From NCBI GenBank assembly GCA_029990175.1, contig JARKIP010000064.1:12294001-12358000 (forward strand): a stretch of DNA of 64,000 nt, in the 5' to 3' direction. A program made the position numbers and the translations under genes. The notes beneath the pieces were generated by a model. The model searched no databases. It worked only from the letters and a program-made list of their open reading frames with translations, and had not been told where the DNA came from. Of this stretch, positions 1-10,403 are shown piece after piece. Within the stretch, counting starts at the first letter, position 1; each line of letters opens with the position of its first letter. The stretch comes from Petunia secreta (taxonomy: Eukaryota; Streptophyta; Magnoliopsida; Solanales; Solanaceae).

Positions 1-291
1 ATCACGATCCTTCCTTACCCGTTGTTGTTGATTAAGCAACTCGACAACTTGTTCCAGGGTAAAGGTCGAATGACTCATGCCCTCCACGGCTTCAACTTGG
101 GCACTCGGGGCCCCTTTCTCAACTTGGACACTCGGGGTCCCTTTCTCCGATTAGACATTGGAAGTCCCTTGCTCAGTTAGGGCACTTGATGTCACCCTCT
201 CAAGGCTTTCAATCCTCAAGTTCATACTATCCAATTTGGTAAGGATAGTAGCAAGGGCATTCTTAGAAAAATCATCTACTTCATTGGCCAT
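1..291 (-). pseudogene. Ty3/gypsy gag, N-terminal fragment
   Basis: Minus-strand reading from the ATG at 289-291 gives a short acidic N terminus (MANEVDDFSKNALAT) and a helical stretch (LTKLDSMNLRIESLERV), as at the start of plant gypsy Gag proteins, the structural proteins that form the virus-like particle. A stop codon at 151-153 breaks the frame at about codon 47; after it the frame continues with two copies of a short repeat (VEKG.PS.QVE) and a Gln-rich helix, then leaves the window at base 1. The gene is therefore broken and partial. The leader lies at 292-618 and, beyond a nested array, at 13833-14002; the LTR is at 14003-14654. Family assignment rests on resemblance from memory. Confidence 0.6.
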
Positions 292-618
292 CGTGCCTAC
301 ACAAGAAACAAACGTTAGCAAAATAACCTCACTCACACCCTTACAAGTGTTTCACTCGGTTCACTCGTTTAGTGGTGGTGGATATTTCACTCTAGCTTGA
401 ATCCAAAGCTTCACTAAGTTGAGAAACAAACCTCAACTTAATCACTCAACTCAAAAGCCAAATGCACTCCGGGGTGAGTGGAGTTGATATGACTCTATTG
501 GACCGATAAGCTCTTTAAGTGCGGACTTGAGTCAAATGGAACTACGAGGCTTCTTTGAATTCTACTCTCCGGTCTAGGCTTGAGTCTACTAATAGCTTAG
601 AAGTGAGTGGAGTTGATA
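292..618 (-). other. Leader of the minus-strand gypsy element, part 1
   Basis: Noncoding stretch directly upstream of the gag start on the minus strand. It contains two direct copies of GTGAGTGGAGTTGATATG (474-491 and 603-620). The second copy ends at the left edge of the nested array, so a few bases of array edge and leader cannot be separated with certainty. Confidence 0.45.
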
Positions 619-3140
619 TGCTTGCTTTACTTTTTTTTTTTTTTTTTTGTTAATTACTATTTTTATAGTTGTATATTACTTTGGGTTATTCTTTGGATTG
701 CAGGTTCATGTAATGTGGAGTTTAAGTGTGGGGTGTCCTCACCCTTGTCTAATATTGACGACCTATTGGGGGAAGTCTGAGTACCCCTTGCTCTACGGAC
801 ACTTGGTGGGTTCGTAATGGAGATGGTGCCACTGCTCGCGCCAAATGCTAGGTCGTTTAGCCTTCAGGGAAGTTCCTTAACTCTTGTACTTTATTATTTA
901 CCGCACTGAGGACATTGCTTGATTTTAAGTGTGGGGTGGGAAACTTCCAAAATTTTGAGGTTATGGATGATTGTACCTTTAGGTAGTTAATTTCAGCAAT
1001 TTTTTATTTTTGTCACTTGACTTTATTTTTATTTTTTTCTTGTTTTAGTATATAAACAAATGAAAAAAAAATTAGAAAACCAATGAAAAATTTCAAAAAA
1101 ATTTTCTTTTTAGTTTTAGTAGTGGTACAGTCATCCACCCCATGGTTTTTCTTATGGCCTCGGTTCTTTTCCACGGGGAGGCCTTTGAACCGGGTAGTTT
1201 TTTATTTTCCTTCTTTTTAGGACTAGAGTAGTTAGTTATATATGGCCCTAGACGAAAGAAATAGGTGGAATGCTACCGATGTACTTGGACTTGAGCATGT
1301 GCTATTTGTGGTGTCTTTGGTTTTAAATTGTGATGCATGCCTAGAAAAAATGGAAAGACCCCCTTGAGACGCTTGAGTCCACTCACTTGACTTTGTTGTG
1401 AACCTTTGTGCATTAGTGCTTAAATTCCCACAAGTTGAACCTTATTTGTTTGATTGAGAGTTGTGATGGAGCAATTTCGTGTGGACTGTGTGCAATGTGT
1501 GATGTGAGGCATATTTTTACTATGTTCCATGTTTGCATATTGGTGTCTATAACTTGCCCCGTGTGTGAGCAAAGCGAAATCCTAGGTTTGCTCTAGTCGG
1601 GAGATGATACAGGCCTTCTTGGATAAGTCTTTAACCTTGATTTGCCTACCCTTATATGCACCCTTGATTGTTGTGATCCCTTTGACCTTTTGTTGGCACC
1701 CACACCGCAAGCCTACCCACTTGTTCCTATTTGCCTTCTTTTGACCATTTACTCCTTAAGCACTTTAATTGATAATTTTATATAATTGTGGAGTTTGCGG
1801 TTGAAGTATTGGGAGGTTTTTTAGTGGAACCAATGAGGGGAATACTTGATAAATTGTGAAGTACTTGAAGGAGCATTGGCAAGGTTTGGAAAGAATTGAA
1901 TAGAAAAAAACAAATGAGAAAAAAAGCTGGAAAAGATTGAAAAAAGAAAAAAGAAAAGAACTGAATATACACCCTTGCCAGTGTTGTGCTTAAAATAAAA
2001 TTTGCTACTTGTTGAAAAAGGTGTGTGTGAAATTTGTTGGGTGGTGAATTCGGTGGCTTTGATGAGATATGTGCTTAAATTGAATGTGATGTATTAAAAT
2101 GCTTAGGGAGGTAGTCACTATTACCCATATTTATCCTACCAGCCCGTTAGCCTACATTACAACCCTTCAAAGTCCTAGTTAATCCCGATTGGAGTGAGCC
2201 TACATTAGTGGAGTCCTACACTACGGGCAAGCCTATGGTACATCGTGTGTGACATGGGAACTTTTCATGAGAGTGAGCGAGTTCTTTCTACGCTATTGTC
2301 CTCATTCCATTCTTGATATTCATTTTTGTGTGTGATATCTGGGGGACACTCTCTTGCTTCACTGTTTGGTGAGGGTACATGGTTTGCATAAGATAGGTGA
2401 AGTCGTGGCTTTTTTGGTTGAGCAGATAGGTGTGACTTTGTGGGAGCATGGTTGCAATGAGTCGAGTTTGTGCATTTGAGTTGTCTTGGGGTGGTTGTTC
2501 TCATGGTTTGATGTTTAATATATTATTGGCATGTTTGTTGGGCTCATAGTAGTCATGTGCGCACTCGTTCAATGGTCGGTATCAACCATAGTCATAGGCA
2601 GACCTGTTCTACCTAAGTTGGGAAGTTATTTGTGATTGCTCGGGGGCGAGGAAAGGTTCAAGTGTGGGGTGGTGCTGTTTGGCATTTTATGCCTATATTT
2701 CCTTAATATTTTCTCACGTTTGAGTACTTTATTCACCTGTTTTCTAGTTGACGAATGTGATTTTGCACTGATTTTGTGTCGTGTGACTTGTAGGATGTTG
2801 TGAGGTGCAATTGGTGCTTTGAAAAGCATAATCGAGCAAGAAAAGATTGAATTTGGATTGAGAATTGGATCGAGCACGCGAAGGTACGGAACGAAGCAAG
2901 CTGCGAATGACGAAAGCAGAGAAATTAGCCTGGTGCTATAGGTGGCGTGGGGCGCCCTCTACAGCTCCCAGTGTGAGCGCGGTTTGGGCCGCGGGGCGCC
3001 CACTGCAGTGCCCAACTTTCTTCCACGTTTTGGGACGCGGGGCATGGCCATTACGTGCAAGATTTGACGTCCTCTGCTTGGTTACATGTGGTTTGAGGAA
3101 CGGGCGCCAGCTATAGAGCCCCTGGAGCGTTTTTTGGAAG

Positions 3141-3850
3141 CTCGTAAAGCCTATTCCCTCTCGACAGCGGTCTTATCCTGCCCGGCCACTTACCGGCCAG
3201 GTGCTCTAGCAAGAGAATTCCATCGAATCTCTGAAGGTTATGAAAGTGGGAGCATGGGGGGCGATATCCGCTTTTGACTGATAGAAAGCACCCCTCCCCG
3301 GCCGGAGAGCCTCCAGGACAAGGAGGCTCGGCAGATTCGGTATTAGCCCAGAAAGCACGACTGCCGAGATCTGCCCGAAAAAGGGAAAGCCGTGGAGACG
3401 GCAGACTCCACCCCTTGGGAACCGTCTCCCCTTTTACCCAGCATCCCCTTCCAATACGGGCTCAAAGGCCGGCAGGCACGACTAATCAAAATGGGTACGG
3501 AGTAGGGGCATTGGATCAAGGCTAACCCCTCGACACTCAGGGTCAGGAACGGGAGGGGATGGTCTCAAGGATCTCATCTTCAAGCACACCGCGCGGGACC
3601 GCCCGCTAGCCTACAAGATTCCACTACAGTGGATCATCATCAGAACTAAGATCAGTCTAGGTCGAGATGAATGGAAGATGCTTCTGGAACTAAAGTTTGG
3701 AAAATAAGTCAAATCTCCAGATCAAGAGGTTGAGGTCTGAACTCCGGCGGAGAATACGTGTCAAGGGTCTTTGATTTCATGCTCCTGAAGATAGGAATCA
3801 AAGGTGAGCTGTCGTGTGTTCATACTCCGCTGCAGAATGGGGTGTTTTAT
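3141..3850. other. Organelle-like filler DNA inside LTR copy 1
   Basis: The sequence leaves the LTR consensus after GGAAG at 3140 and rejoins it at about 3851. The first ~480 bp are clearly richer in G and C than their surroundings and have the texture of plant mitochondrial intergenic DNA (runs such as CCCCTCCCCGGCCGGAG and GGGACCGCCCGCTAGCC). The last ~110 bp read as a copia integrase scrap. The organelle origin is an inference from composition; I cannot name a mitochondrial gene in it. Several joined scraps replacing a lost host segment are typical of filler DNA captured during double-strand break repair. Confidence 0.45.
3735..3845 (+). pseudogene. Ty1/copia integrase scrap
   Basis: Translation contains SGGEYVSRVFDF and then SCVHTPLQNGV about 9 residues later. 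These match two adjacent landmarks of the copia integrase core: the second catalytic Asp region (DNGGEY) and the HTPQQNGVAER block. The catalytic Asp itself is lost to a small frame break just before SGGEY, and the frame runs into LTR sequence after QNGV, so nothing functional remains. It sits at the right end of the filler insert. Copia scraps are known in plant mitochondrial genomes, so it may have arrived with the organelle-like DNA. Confidence 0.6.
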
Positions 3851-4648
3851 TGGTGGAGAGGGGAGGAGTCCTAGATGTCTTCTAAACAAGTCCTTTCTCT
3901 CTTTCTCTTATTCTTCTCTTTAATTCTATAGTTTGTTCGTTCTAGGGTTAGAGTAAATACATGAAAGTTGATGTTTGAAAGTTGATTTCTATATATTGAT
4001 TTACCATTACGGATTGTTTATTCTTTCTTGAGCCTAATTGTTTGGTTATTGAGGCCTGATAATTGAATATTATCTGCGGTTTACAAGTTGAACCCGACAG
4101 AGGGAATTTGTAAATGCAATAAGAAAGAGTAGGGCTAGATGGTGAACCTGGGCATCAGGGAACCAATTTGTGAGTAGGATAAACATATACTTGCTCGCCT
4201 AGCTTAACTAATCACAGAATTCGTTAATGCGTGCACGTGATTCAACCCATATACATATAGGGATTGGAGTAGCCTGCATAGACCGTGAAGAATCAAAAGG
4301 TTTTCACGGGTACATTTAACATGTAGTTAGCAATCTAGGAAATCAAGAAGTAGAATCAACTGGAAAACTCAACTGGATTGTTTGTAGCTCCGATCCTGGA
4401 CCGTTTCTCCATTATTGATAACGACCTATAATTTGCTCTCTATTACTTGACTTCAATTACTTGTTTTTAATTATTTCCTTTAGTTAGTGACTTTCACAAC
4501 CATCATTGAAAATGATCCCTGAATAGTTTTTAAGAAATTGTTTGCTAGGATTCAGTCTGAATAGTCCTCGTGGGAACGATACTCTACTTATCACTTTATT
4601 ACTTGTCGACCACGTATACTTGTGTGTGCGTTGGGAGCAACAAGTTTT

Positions 4649-4666
4649 TGGCGCTGTTGCCGGGAA
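4649..4666 (+). other. Primer binding site, copy 1
   Basis: TGGCGCTGTTGCCGGGAA lies 6 bases after the LTR end at 4642. The copy at 9244-9261 reads TGCGCCGTTGCCGGGGA-like. It resembles the TGGCGCCGTTGCCGGGGA site of several plant gypsy lineages. Differences between the copies are point changes. Confidence 0.65.
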
Positions 4667-4758
4667 TAAATAATTGACTGTTTTCTTTATGCACGATTTA
4701 TTATTTTCTATTCAGGTTTAATTTTTGTTTAGTTTAGTATTGTGTTACTTGTCTTATC

Positions 4759-5599
4759 ATGGCATCTTTTAATGAAAATTGGTCGAGTGGTTGTAATTTT
4801 AATTTTGATAATCTTTGTCTGCTTTGCGGAGGAACCCATTTGTGGGAAAATTGTCCAACTCTTTCAACCCTACGAGACTGGTTATGTGAGTTTTCTACCA
4901 CCTTTGATTGGAACTTTTGTAAATTGTGTGGTGGTCGGTAGAATGATTGTCCTAAGTGTCATGCTCCTTCCCCCAATAATTTTTGTGATGATTCTAATGA
5001 TGTTTGTGAGTTTGTCAGGAGCGATGAAGTGCAGGTTGTTAGCCAAACTTTGCTAGTGGAGCAAGCAAAACTCTCAGAAGCTTATGGGGATTTCAAGAGC
5101 GACCTTACAAATACGACGAGACAACTTATGGAAGAAAGAGTGGAGCTCACACAAGAAATTGATCAATTTGGCTTAGCTATTCACGATCTAGAGGCAAATT
5201 TGAGTGATATGATTGAGGTGTCTGAAGCCCAATTATCAGTTGTCGTGAATAGTAGATTTGAGATAGAGGAGCTTAGGAACCAATTTGAGGAGAAAAACGT
5301 GGAATTCCTACCATTCGAACCATGCCGAAGTTGAGGAAATCACATTAGAGTCAAGTGAGGAAATAGAAAACATCATATTTGAGGACTCTAGTATTTGTGC
5401 AAGTGAGGGTGTCAAAAGTAAGGCAATTTTTGAATTGAAGCTCATTGGACCTCATTCCAATCATTTTTCAACATTATGTTTGGATGGTGACATGAAAATT
5501 GAGCCACCCAAGCCTATGAAGAAACCAAAAGAGGAGGAACAAGGTGTCTATATTTTAAAGTTTGTGATGTTAGGAGACAAAACGACATCCCTCATTTAA
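4759..5599 (+). pseudogene. Zinc-finger/coiled-coil Gag-like protein, copy 1
   Basis: The ATG at 4759 opens a protein with a zinc knuckle spaced CX2CX3HX4C (C20, C23, H27, C32: CLLCGGTHLWENC). This spacing, with Gly-Gly after the second Cys, is the one usual in Athila/Tat-type Gag. A second cluster follows (FCKLCGGR). The frame stops at 4939-4941; the downstream coiled-coil part (5029-5334, rich in Leu, Glu and Gln) and the acidic C-terminal part (5285-5599) survive in shifted frames. Relative to copy 2 it lacks about 14 bp near 5325. It is broken by at least one stop and frameshifts. Likely role: particle or RNA binding for a non-autonomous element; this is inferred. Confidence 0.55.
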
Positions 5600-5734
5600 A
5601 GGCTAAGAAGTGTAAAATGCGACATTGGTTACTTGGTCCTTTTGTATGTTTTCCACCACCCCAATACCATAGTAGTAAGCTTGAGGCAAAGTTGGGGATT
5701 CAATTCATAAGTTCAAGGTGGAGGAAAAATTGAT

Positions 5735-5794
5735 GAAGTTGTCTTCATCGTACCGCGACGTTAAATCAAGCGCTTCTTGGGAGGCAACCCAATT
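5735..5794 (+). other. 3' end of the internal region with conserved GGGAGGCAACCC block
   Basis: Both internal regions end with GCGACGTTAAATCAAGCG followed by CTTCTTGGGAGGCAACCC (5756-5790 and 10366-10400), then the LTR. The block is identical between copies apart from flanking changes, and I remember similar blocks just upstream of 3' LTRs in other plant gypsy elements. No ordinary polypurine tract is seen directly before the LTR start at 5795; a purine run GGTGGAGGAAAAA lies further left at about 5719-5731. Confidence 0.4.
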
Positions 5795-8700
5795 TTCTTG
5801 CTTTACTTTTATTTTTTTTATTTTTTGTTAATTACTATTTTTATGGTTGTATATTACTTTGGGTTATTCTTTGGATTGCAGGTTCATGTAATGTAGAGTT
5901 TAAGTGTGGGGTGTCCTCACCCTTGCCTAATATTGATGACCTGTTGGGGGAAGTCTGAGTACCCATTGCTCTACGGACGCTGGGTGGGTTCGTAATGGAG
6001 ATGGTGGCACTGCTCGCTCCAAAGGCTAGGTCGTTTAGCCTTCAGGGAAGTTCCTTAACTCTGTACTTTACTATTTACCATACTGAGGACATTGCTTGAT
6101 TTTAAATGTGCGGTGGGAAACTTCTAAAATTTTGGGGTTATGGATGATTGTACCTTTAGGTAGTTAATTTCAGTAATTTTCATTTTTGTCACTTGACTTT
6201 ATTTTTATTGGTTTCTTGCTTTAGTATATAAAAAAATGAAAAAAAAAATTAGAAAACCAATGAAAAATTTCAAAAAGATTTTCTTTTTAGTTTTAGTAGT
6301 GGTACAGTCATCCACCCCATGATTTTTCTTATGGCCTCGGTTCTTTTCCACGGGGAGGCCTTTGAACCGGGTAGTTTTTTATTTTCCTTCTTTTTAGAAT
6401 TAGAGTAGTTAGTTATAGGTGGCCTAGACGAAAGAAATAGGTGGAATGCTAGGTGCCTTTGATTTGTTTGATACCGATGTACTTGGACTTGAGCATGTGC
6501 TATTTGTCGTGTCTTTGGTTTTAAATTGTGATGCATGCCTAGAAAAAATGGAATGACCCCCTTGAGACGCTTGAGTCCACTCACTTGACTTTGTTGTGAA
6601 CCTTTGTGCATTAGTGCTTAAATTCCCACAAGTTGCACCTTATTTGTTTGATTGAGAGTTGTGATGGAGCAATTTTGTGTGGACTGTGTGCAATGTGTGA
6701 TGTGAGGCATATTCTTATTGTGTTCCATGTTTTCATATTGGTGTCTAGAACTTGCCCCGTGTGTGTGCAAAGCGAAATCCTAGGTTTGCTCTAGTCGGGA
6801 GATGATACAGGCCTTCTTGGATAAGTCTTTTACCTTGATTTGCCTACCCTTATATGCAGACTTGATTGTTGTGATCTCTTTGACTTTTTGTTGGCACTCA
6901 CACCGCAAGCCTACCCACTCGTTCCTATTTGCCTTCTTTTGACCATTTACTCCTTACGCACTTTAATTGATAATTTTATATAATTGTGGAGTTTGATGTT
7001 GAAGTATTGGGAGGTCTTTGAGTGGAACCAAAGTGGGGAATACTTGATAAATTCTGAACTAGTTGAAGGAGCATTGGCAAGGTTTGGAAAGAATTGAATA
7101 GAAAAACACAAATGAGAAAAAAAAAACTGGAAAAGATTGAAAAAAGAAAAAAGAAAAGAAATGAATATTCATCCTTGCTAGTGTTGTTCTTAAAAGAAAA
7201 ATTGCTACTTGTTGAAAAAGGTGTGTGAAATTTGTTGGGTGGTGAATTGGGTGGCTTTGATGAGATATGTGCTTAAATTGAATGTGATGTATTAAAATGC
7301 TTAGGGAGGTAGTCACTATTACCCATATTTATCCTACCAGCCCCTTAGCCTACATTACAACCCTTTAAAGTCCTAGTTAATCCCGATAGGAGTAAGCCTA
7401 CATTAGTGGAGTCCTACACTACGGGCAAGCCTATGGTACATTGTTTGTGACATGGGAACTTTTCATGAGAGTGAGCGAGTTCTTTCTATGCTATTGTCCC
7501 CATTCCATTCTTGATATTCATTTTTGTGAGTTATATTTTGGGGACACTCTCTTGCTTCATTGTTTGGTGAGGGCACATGGTTTACATGAGATAGGTGAAG
7601 TCGTGGCTTTTTGGTTGAGCAGATAGGTGTGACTTTGTGGGAGCATAGTTGCAATGAGTCGAGTTTTTGCATTTGAGTTGTCTTGGGATGGTTGTTCTCA
7701 TGTTTTGATGTTTGAAATATTATTGGCATGTTTGTTGCGCCCATAGTAGTCATGTGTGCACTCGTTCAATAGTCGGTATCAACCATAGTCATAGGCAGAC
7801 CTGTTCTACCTATGTTGGGAAGTTATTTGTGATTGCTCGGGGGCGAGCAAAGGTTCAAGTTTGGGGTGGCGATGTTTGGCATTTTATGCCTATATTTCTT
7901 TAATATTTCCTCACGTTTGAGGACATTATTCACCCGTTTTCTAGTTGACGAATGTGATTTTGCACTGATTTTGTGTCATGTGATTTGTAGGATGTTGTGA
8001 GGTGCAATTGGAGCTTTGAAAATCAGAATCGAGCAAGAAAAGATTGAATTTTGATGAAGGATTAGATCGAGCATGTGAAGGCACGGAACGAAGCAAGCTG
8101 CGAACGACGAAAGCAGAGAAATTAGCCTGGCGCTATAGGTGGCACGGGGTACCCACTACAGCGCCCAGTGTGAGCGTGGTTTGGGCCGCGGGGCGCCCAC
8201 TGCAGCGCCCAACTTTTTTCCGTGTTTAGGGACGTGGAGCATGGTCGTTACATGCAAGATTCGACGTCCTCTGCTTGGTTCCATGCGGTTTGAGGCGCGG
8301 GGCGCCTGCTATAGTGCCCCTGGAGCGTTTTTGGAAGTCCTATTTCGTCTAGGCTTAGGCGTAAATAACTACTAGGCTTTTGTAAACATTATAAATACTC
8401 TCCTGCTTAATTTTTGATAGGAGTTCAGACTTTGGAGCAAGTTTTGGAGGAGAGGGGAGGAGTCCTAGATGGCTTCTAAACAAGTTCTTTCCCTCTTTCT
8501 CTTATTCTTCTCTTTAATTCTATAGTTTGTTCGTTCTAAGGTTAGAGTAAATACATGAAGGTTGATGTTTGAAAGTTGATTTCTATATATTGATTTACTA
8601 TTACGGATTGTTTATTCTTTCTTGAGCCTAATTATTTGGTTATTGAGGCCTGATAATTGAACACTATCTACGGTTTACAAGTTGATCTCGACAGAGGGAA

Positions 8701-9236
8701 TTTGTAAACGCAATAAGAAAGAGTAGGGCTAGATTTTGAACCTGGACATCGGGGAACCAATTTGTGAGTAGGATGGACATATACTTGCTCGCCTACCTTA
8801 ACTAATCACAGAATTCGTTAATGCGTGCACGTGATTCAACCCATAGACATATAGGGATTGGAGTAGCCTGCATAGACCGTGAAGAATCGAAAGGTTTTTA
8901 CTGGTACATTTAACCTATAGTTAGCAATCTAGGAAATCAAGAAGTAGAATCAACTGGAAAACTCAACTGGATTGTTTGTAGCTCTGACCCTGGACCGTTT
9001 CTCCATTATTGATAACGACCTATAATTTGCTCTCTATTACTTGACTTCAATTACTTGTTTTTAATTATTTCCTTTAGTTAGTAACTTTCACAACCATCAT
9101 TGAAAAAGATCGCTGAATAGTTTTTAAGAAAATGTTTGCTAGGATTCAGTCTGAATAGTCCTCGTGGGAACGATACTCTACTTATCACTTTATTACTTGT
9201 CGACCACGTATACTTGCGTGTGCGTTGGGAGCAACA
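5795..9236 (+). repeat. LTR copy 2 of the array
   Basis: Full-length LTR of about 3.44 kb shared between the two internal regions. A TATAAATA at 8390-8397 in a CATTATAAATACTC context is the likely core promoter. About 200 bp upstream is a GC-rich block with repeated GGCGCCC..GCGCCC units. The short ORFs within it appear in only some copies or on both strands and are not credible genes. Confidence 0.65.
8130..8325 (+). repeat. GC-rich hairpin units in the LTR
   Basis: Three units per LTR of the form GGCGCCCACT.CAGCGCCC, each able to pair GGCGC with GCGCC across a short loop. They recur at about 2945-3125 in copy 1 and 12735-12920 in copy 3. The copies differ mainly by C-to-T and G-to-A changes, as expected of methylated cytosines that decay. 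Function unknown; the position upstream of the TATA box fits an enhancer or leader structure. Confidence 0.45.
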
Positions 9237-9353
9237 AGTTTTTTGCGCCGTTGCCGGGGACTAAATAATTGACTATTTTCTTTATGAACGATTTATTATT
9301 TTCTATTCAGGTTTAATTTTTGTTTAGTTTAGTATTGTGTTACTTGTCTTATC

Positions 9354-10207
9354 ATGGCATCTTTTAATGGAAATTGGTCGAGTGGTTGTAATTTTAATTT
9401 TGATAATCTTTGTCTGCTTTGCGGAGGAACCCATTTGTGGGAAAATTGTCCAACTCTTTCAACCCTACGAGACTGGTTATGTGAATTTTCTACCACCTTT
9501 GATTGGAACTTTTGTAAATTGTGTGGTGTTCGGTGGAATGATTGTCTTAAGTGTCATGCTCCTTCTCCCAATAGTTTTTGTGATGATTCTAATGATGTTT
9601 GTGAGTTTGACAAGAGCGATGAAGTGCAGGTTGTTAGCCAAACTTGGCTAGTGGAGCAAGCCAAACTCTTAGAAGCTTATGGGGATTTCAAGAGCGACCT
9701 TACAAATACGACGAGACAATTTATAGAAGAAGAGTGGAACTCACATAAGAAATTGATCAATTTGGCTTAGCTATTCACGATCTAGAGGCAAATTTGAGTG
9801 ATATGATTGAGGTGTCTGAAGCCCAATTATCAGTTGTCGTGAATAGTAGATTTGAGATAGAGGAGCTTAGGAACCAATTTGAGGAGCAAAAAGTGGAATT
9901 CCTACCATTCGAACCAATATTAGTTGATGATGCCGAAGTTGAGGAAATCACATTAGAGTCAAGTGAGGAAATAGAAAACATCATATTTGAGGACTCTTGT
10001 ATTTGTGCAAGTGAGGGTGTCAAAAGTAATGCAATTTTAGAATTGAAGCGCATTGGACCTCATTCCAATCATTTTTCAACATTGTGTTTGGATGGTGACA
10101 TGAAAATTGAGCCACCCGAGCCTATGAAGAAACCAAAGGAGGAGGAACAAGGTGCCTATATTTTAAAGTTTGTGATGTTGAGGAGACAAAACGACATCCC
10201 TCATTAA
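9354..10207 (+). pseudogene. Zinc-finger/coiled-coil Gag-like protein, copy 2
   Basis: Best copy of the array's only protein. The first frame, 9354-9770 (138 residues), has the zinc knuckle C20-C23-H27-C32 and a second Cys cluster (CKLCGVRWNDCLKCH, CX2CX6CX2C). A one-base loss near 9730 (GAAGAGTGG against GAAAGAGTGG in copy 1) shifts the frame; the rest continues at 9794-10207 with a coiled coil (RFEIEELRNQFEEQKVEF) and an acidic region (EVEEITLESSEEIENIIFED). Without the shift the protein would be about 284 residues. There is no capsid-like region that I recognise, and no enzyme domain. It could be a shortened Athila/Tat Gag or a new fusion; I cannot tell which. Confidence 0.6.
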
Positions 10208-10403
10208 AAGGCTAAGAAGTATAAAATGCGACATTGGTTACTTGGTCCTTTTGTATTTTTGCCACCACCCCAATACAATAGTAGTAAGCTTGAGGCAAAG
10301 TTGGGGATTCAATTCATAAGTTCAAGCTGGAGGAAAAAGTGATGAAATTGTCTTTGTCGTGCCGCGACGTTAAATCAAGCGCTTCTTGGGAGGCAACCCA
10401 ATT

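Larger units (their letters stand above)
619..4642 (+). repeat. LTR copy 1 of the array (carries a foreign insert)
   Basis: Starts TGCTTGCTTTAC and ends GGGAGCAACA. It aligns along its length with 5795-9236 and 10404-13832, except for 3141-3850, where unrelated DNA replaces the 107 bp found at 8338-8444 in copy 2. The missing 107 bp include the only good TATA box of the LTR, so this copy has probably lost its promoter. The start at 619 is where similarity with the other copies begins. Confidence 0.65.

Noticed and set aside
3274..3525. 83-residue ORF in the GC-rich insert
   Set aside because: Pro/Gly/Arg-rich text from noncoding organelle-like DNA; no family recognised.
6270..6611. ORF beginning MHKGSQQSQVSGLKR, present also at 11011-11214
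   Set aside because: Recurs because the LTR recurs; length differs between copies and it runs antisense through LTR regulatory sequence.
5732..9236. LTR start at TGATGAAG just after the purine run at 5719-5731
   Set aside because: LTR copy 1 has no similarity to the first ~63 bp of that version; similarity of all three copies begins at TGCTTGC, so 5795 was preferred, though the alternative is not excluded.
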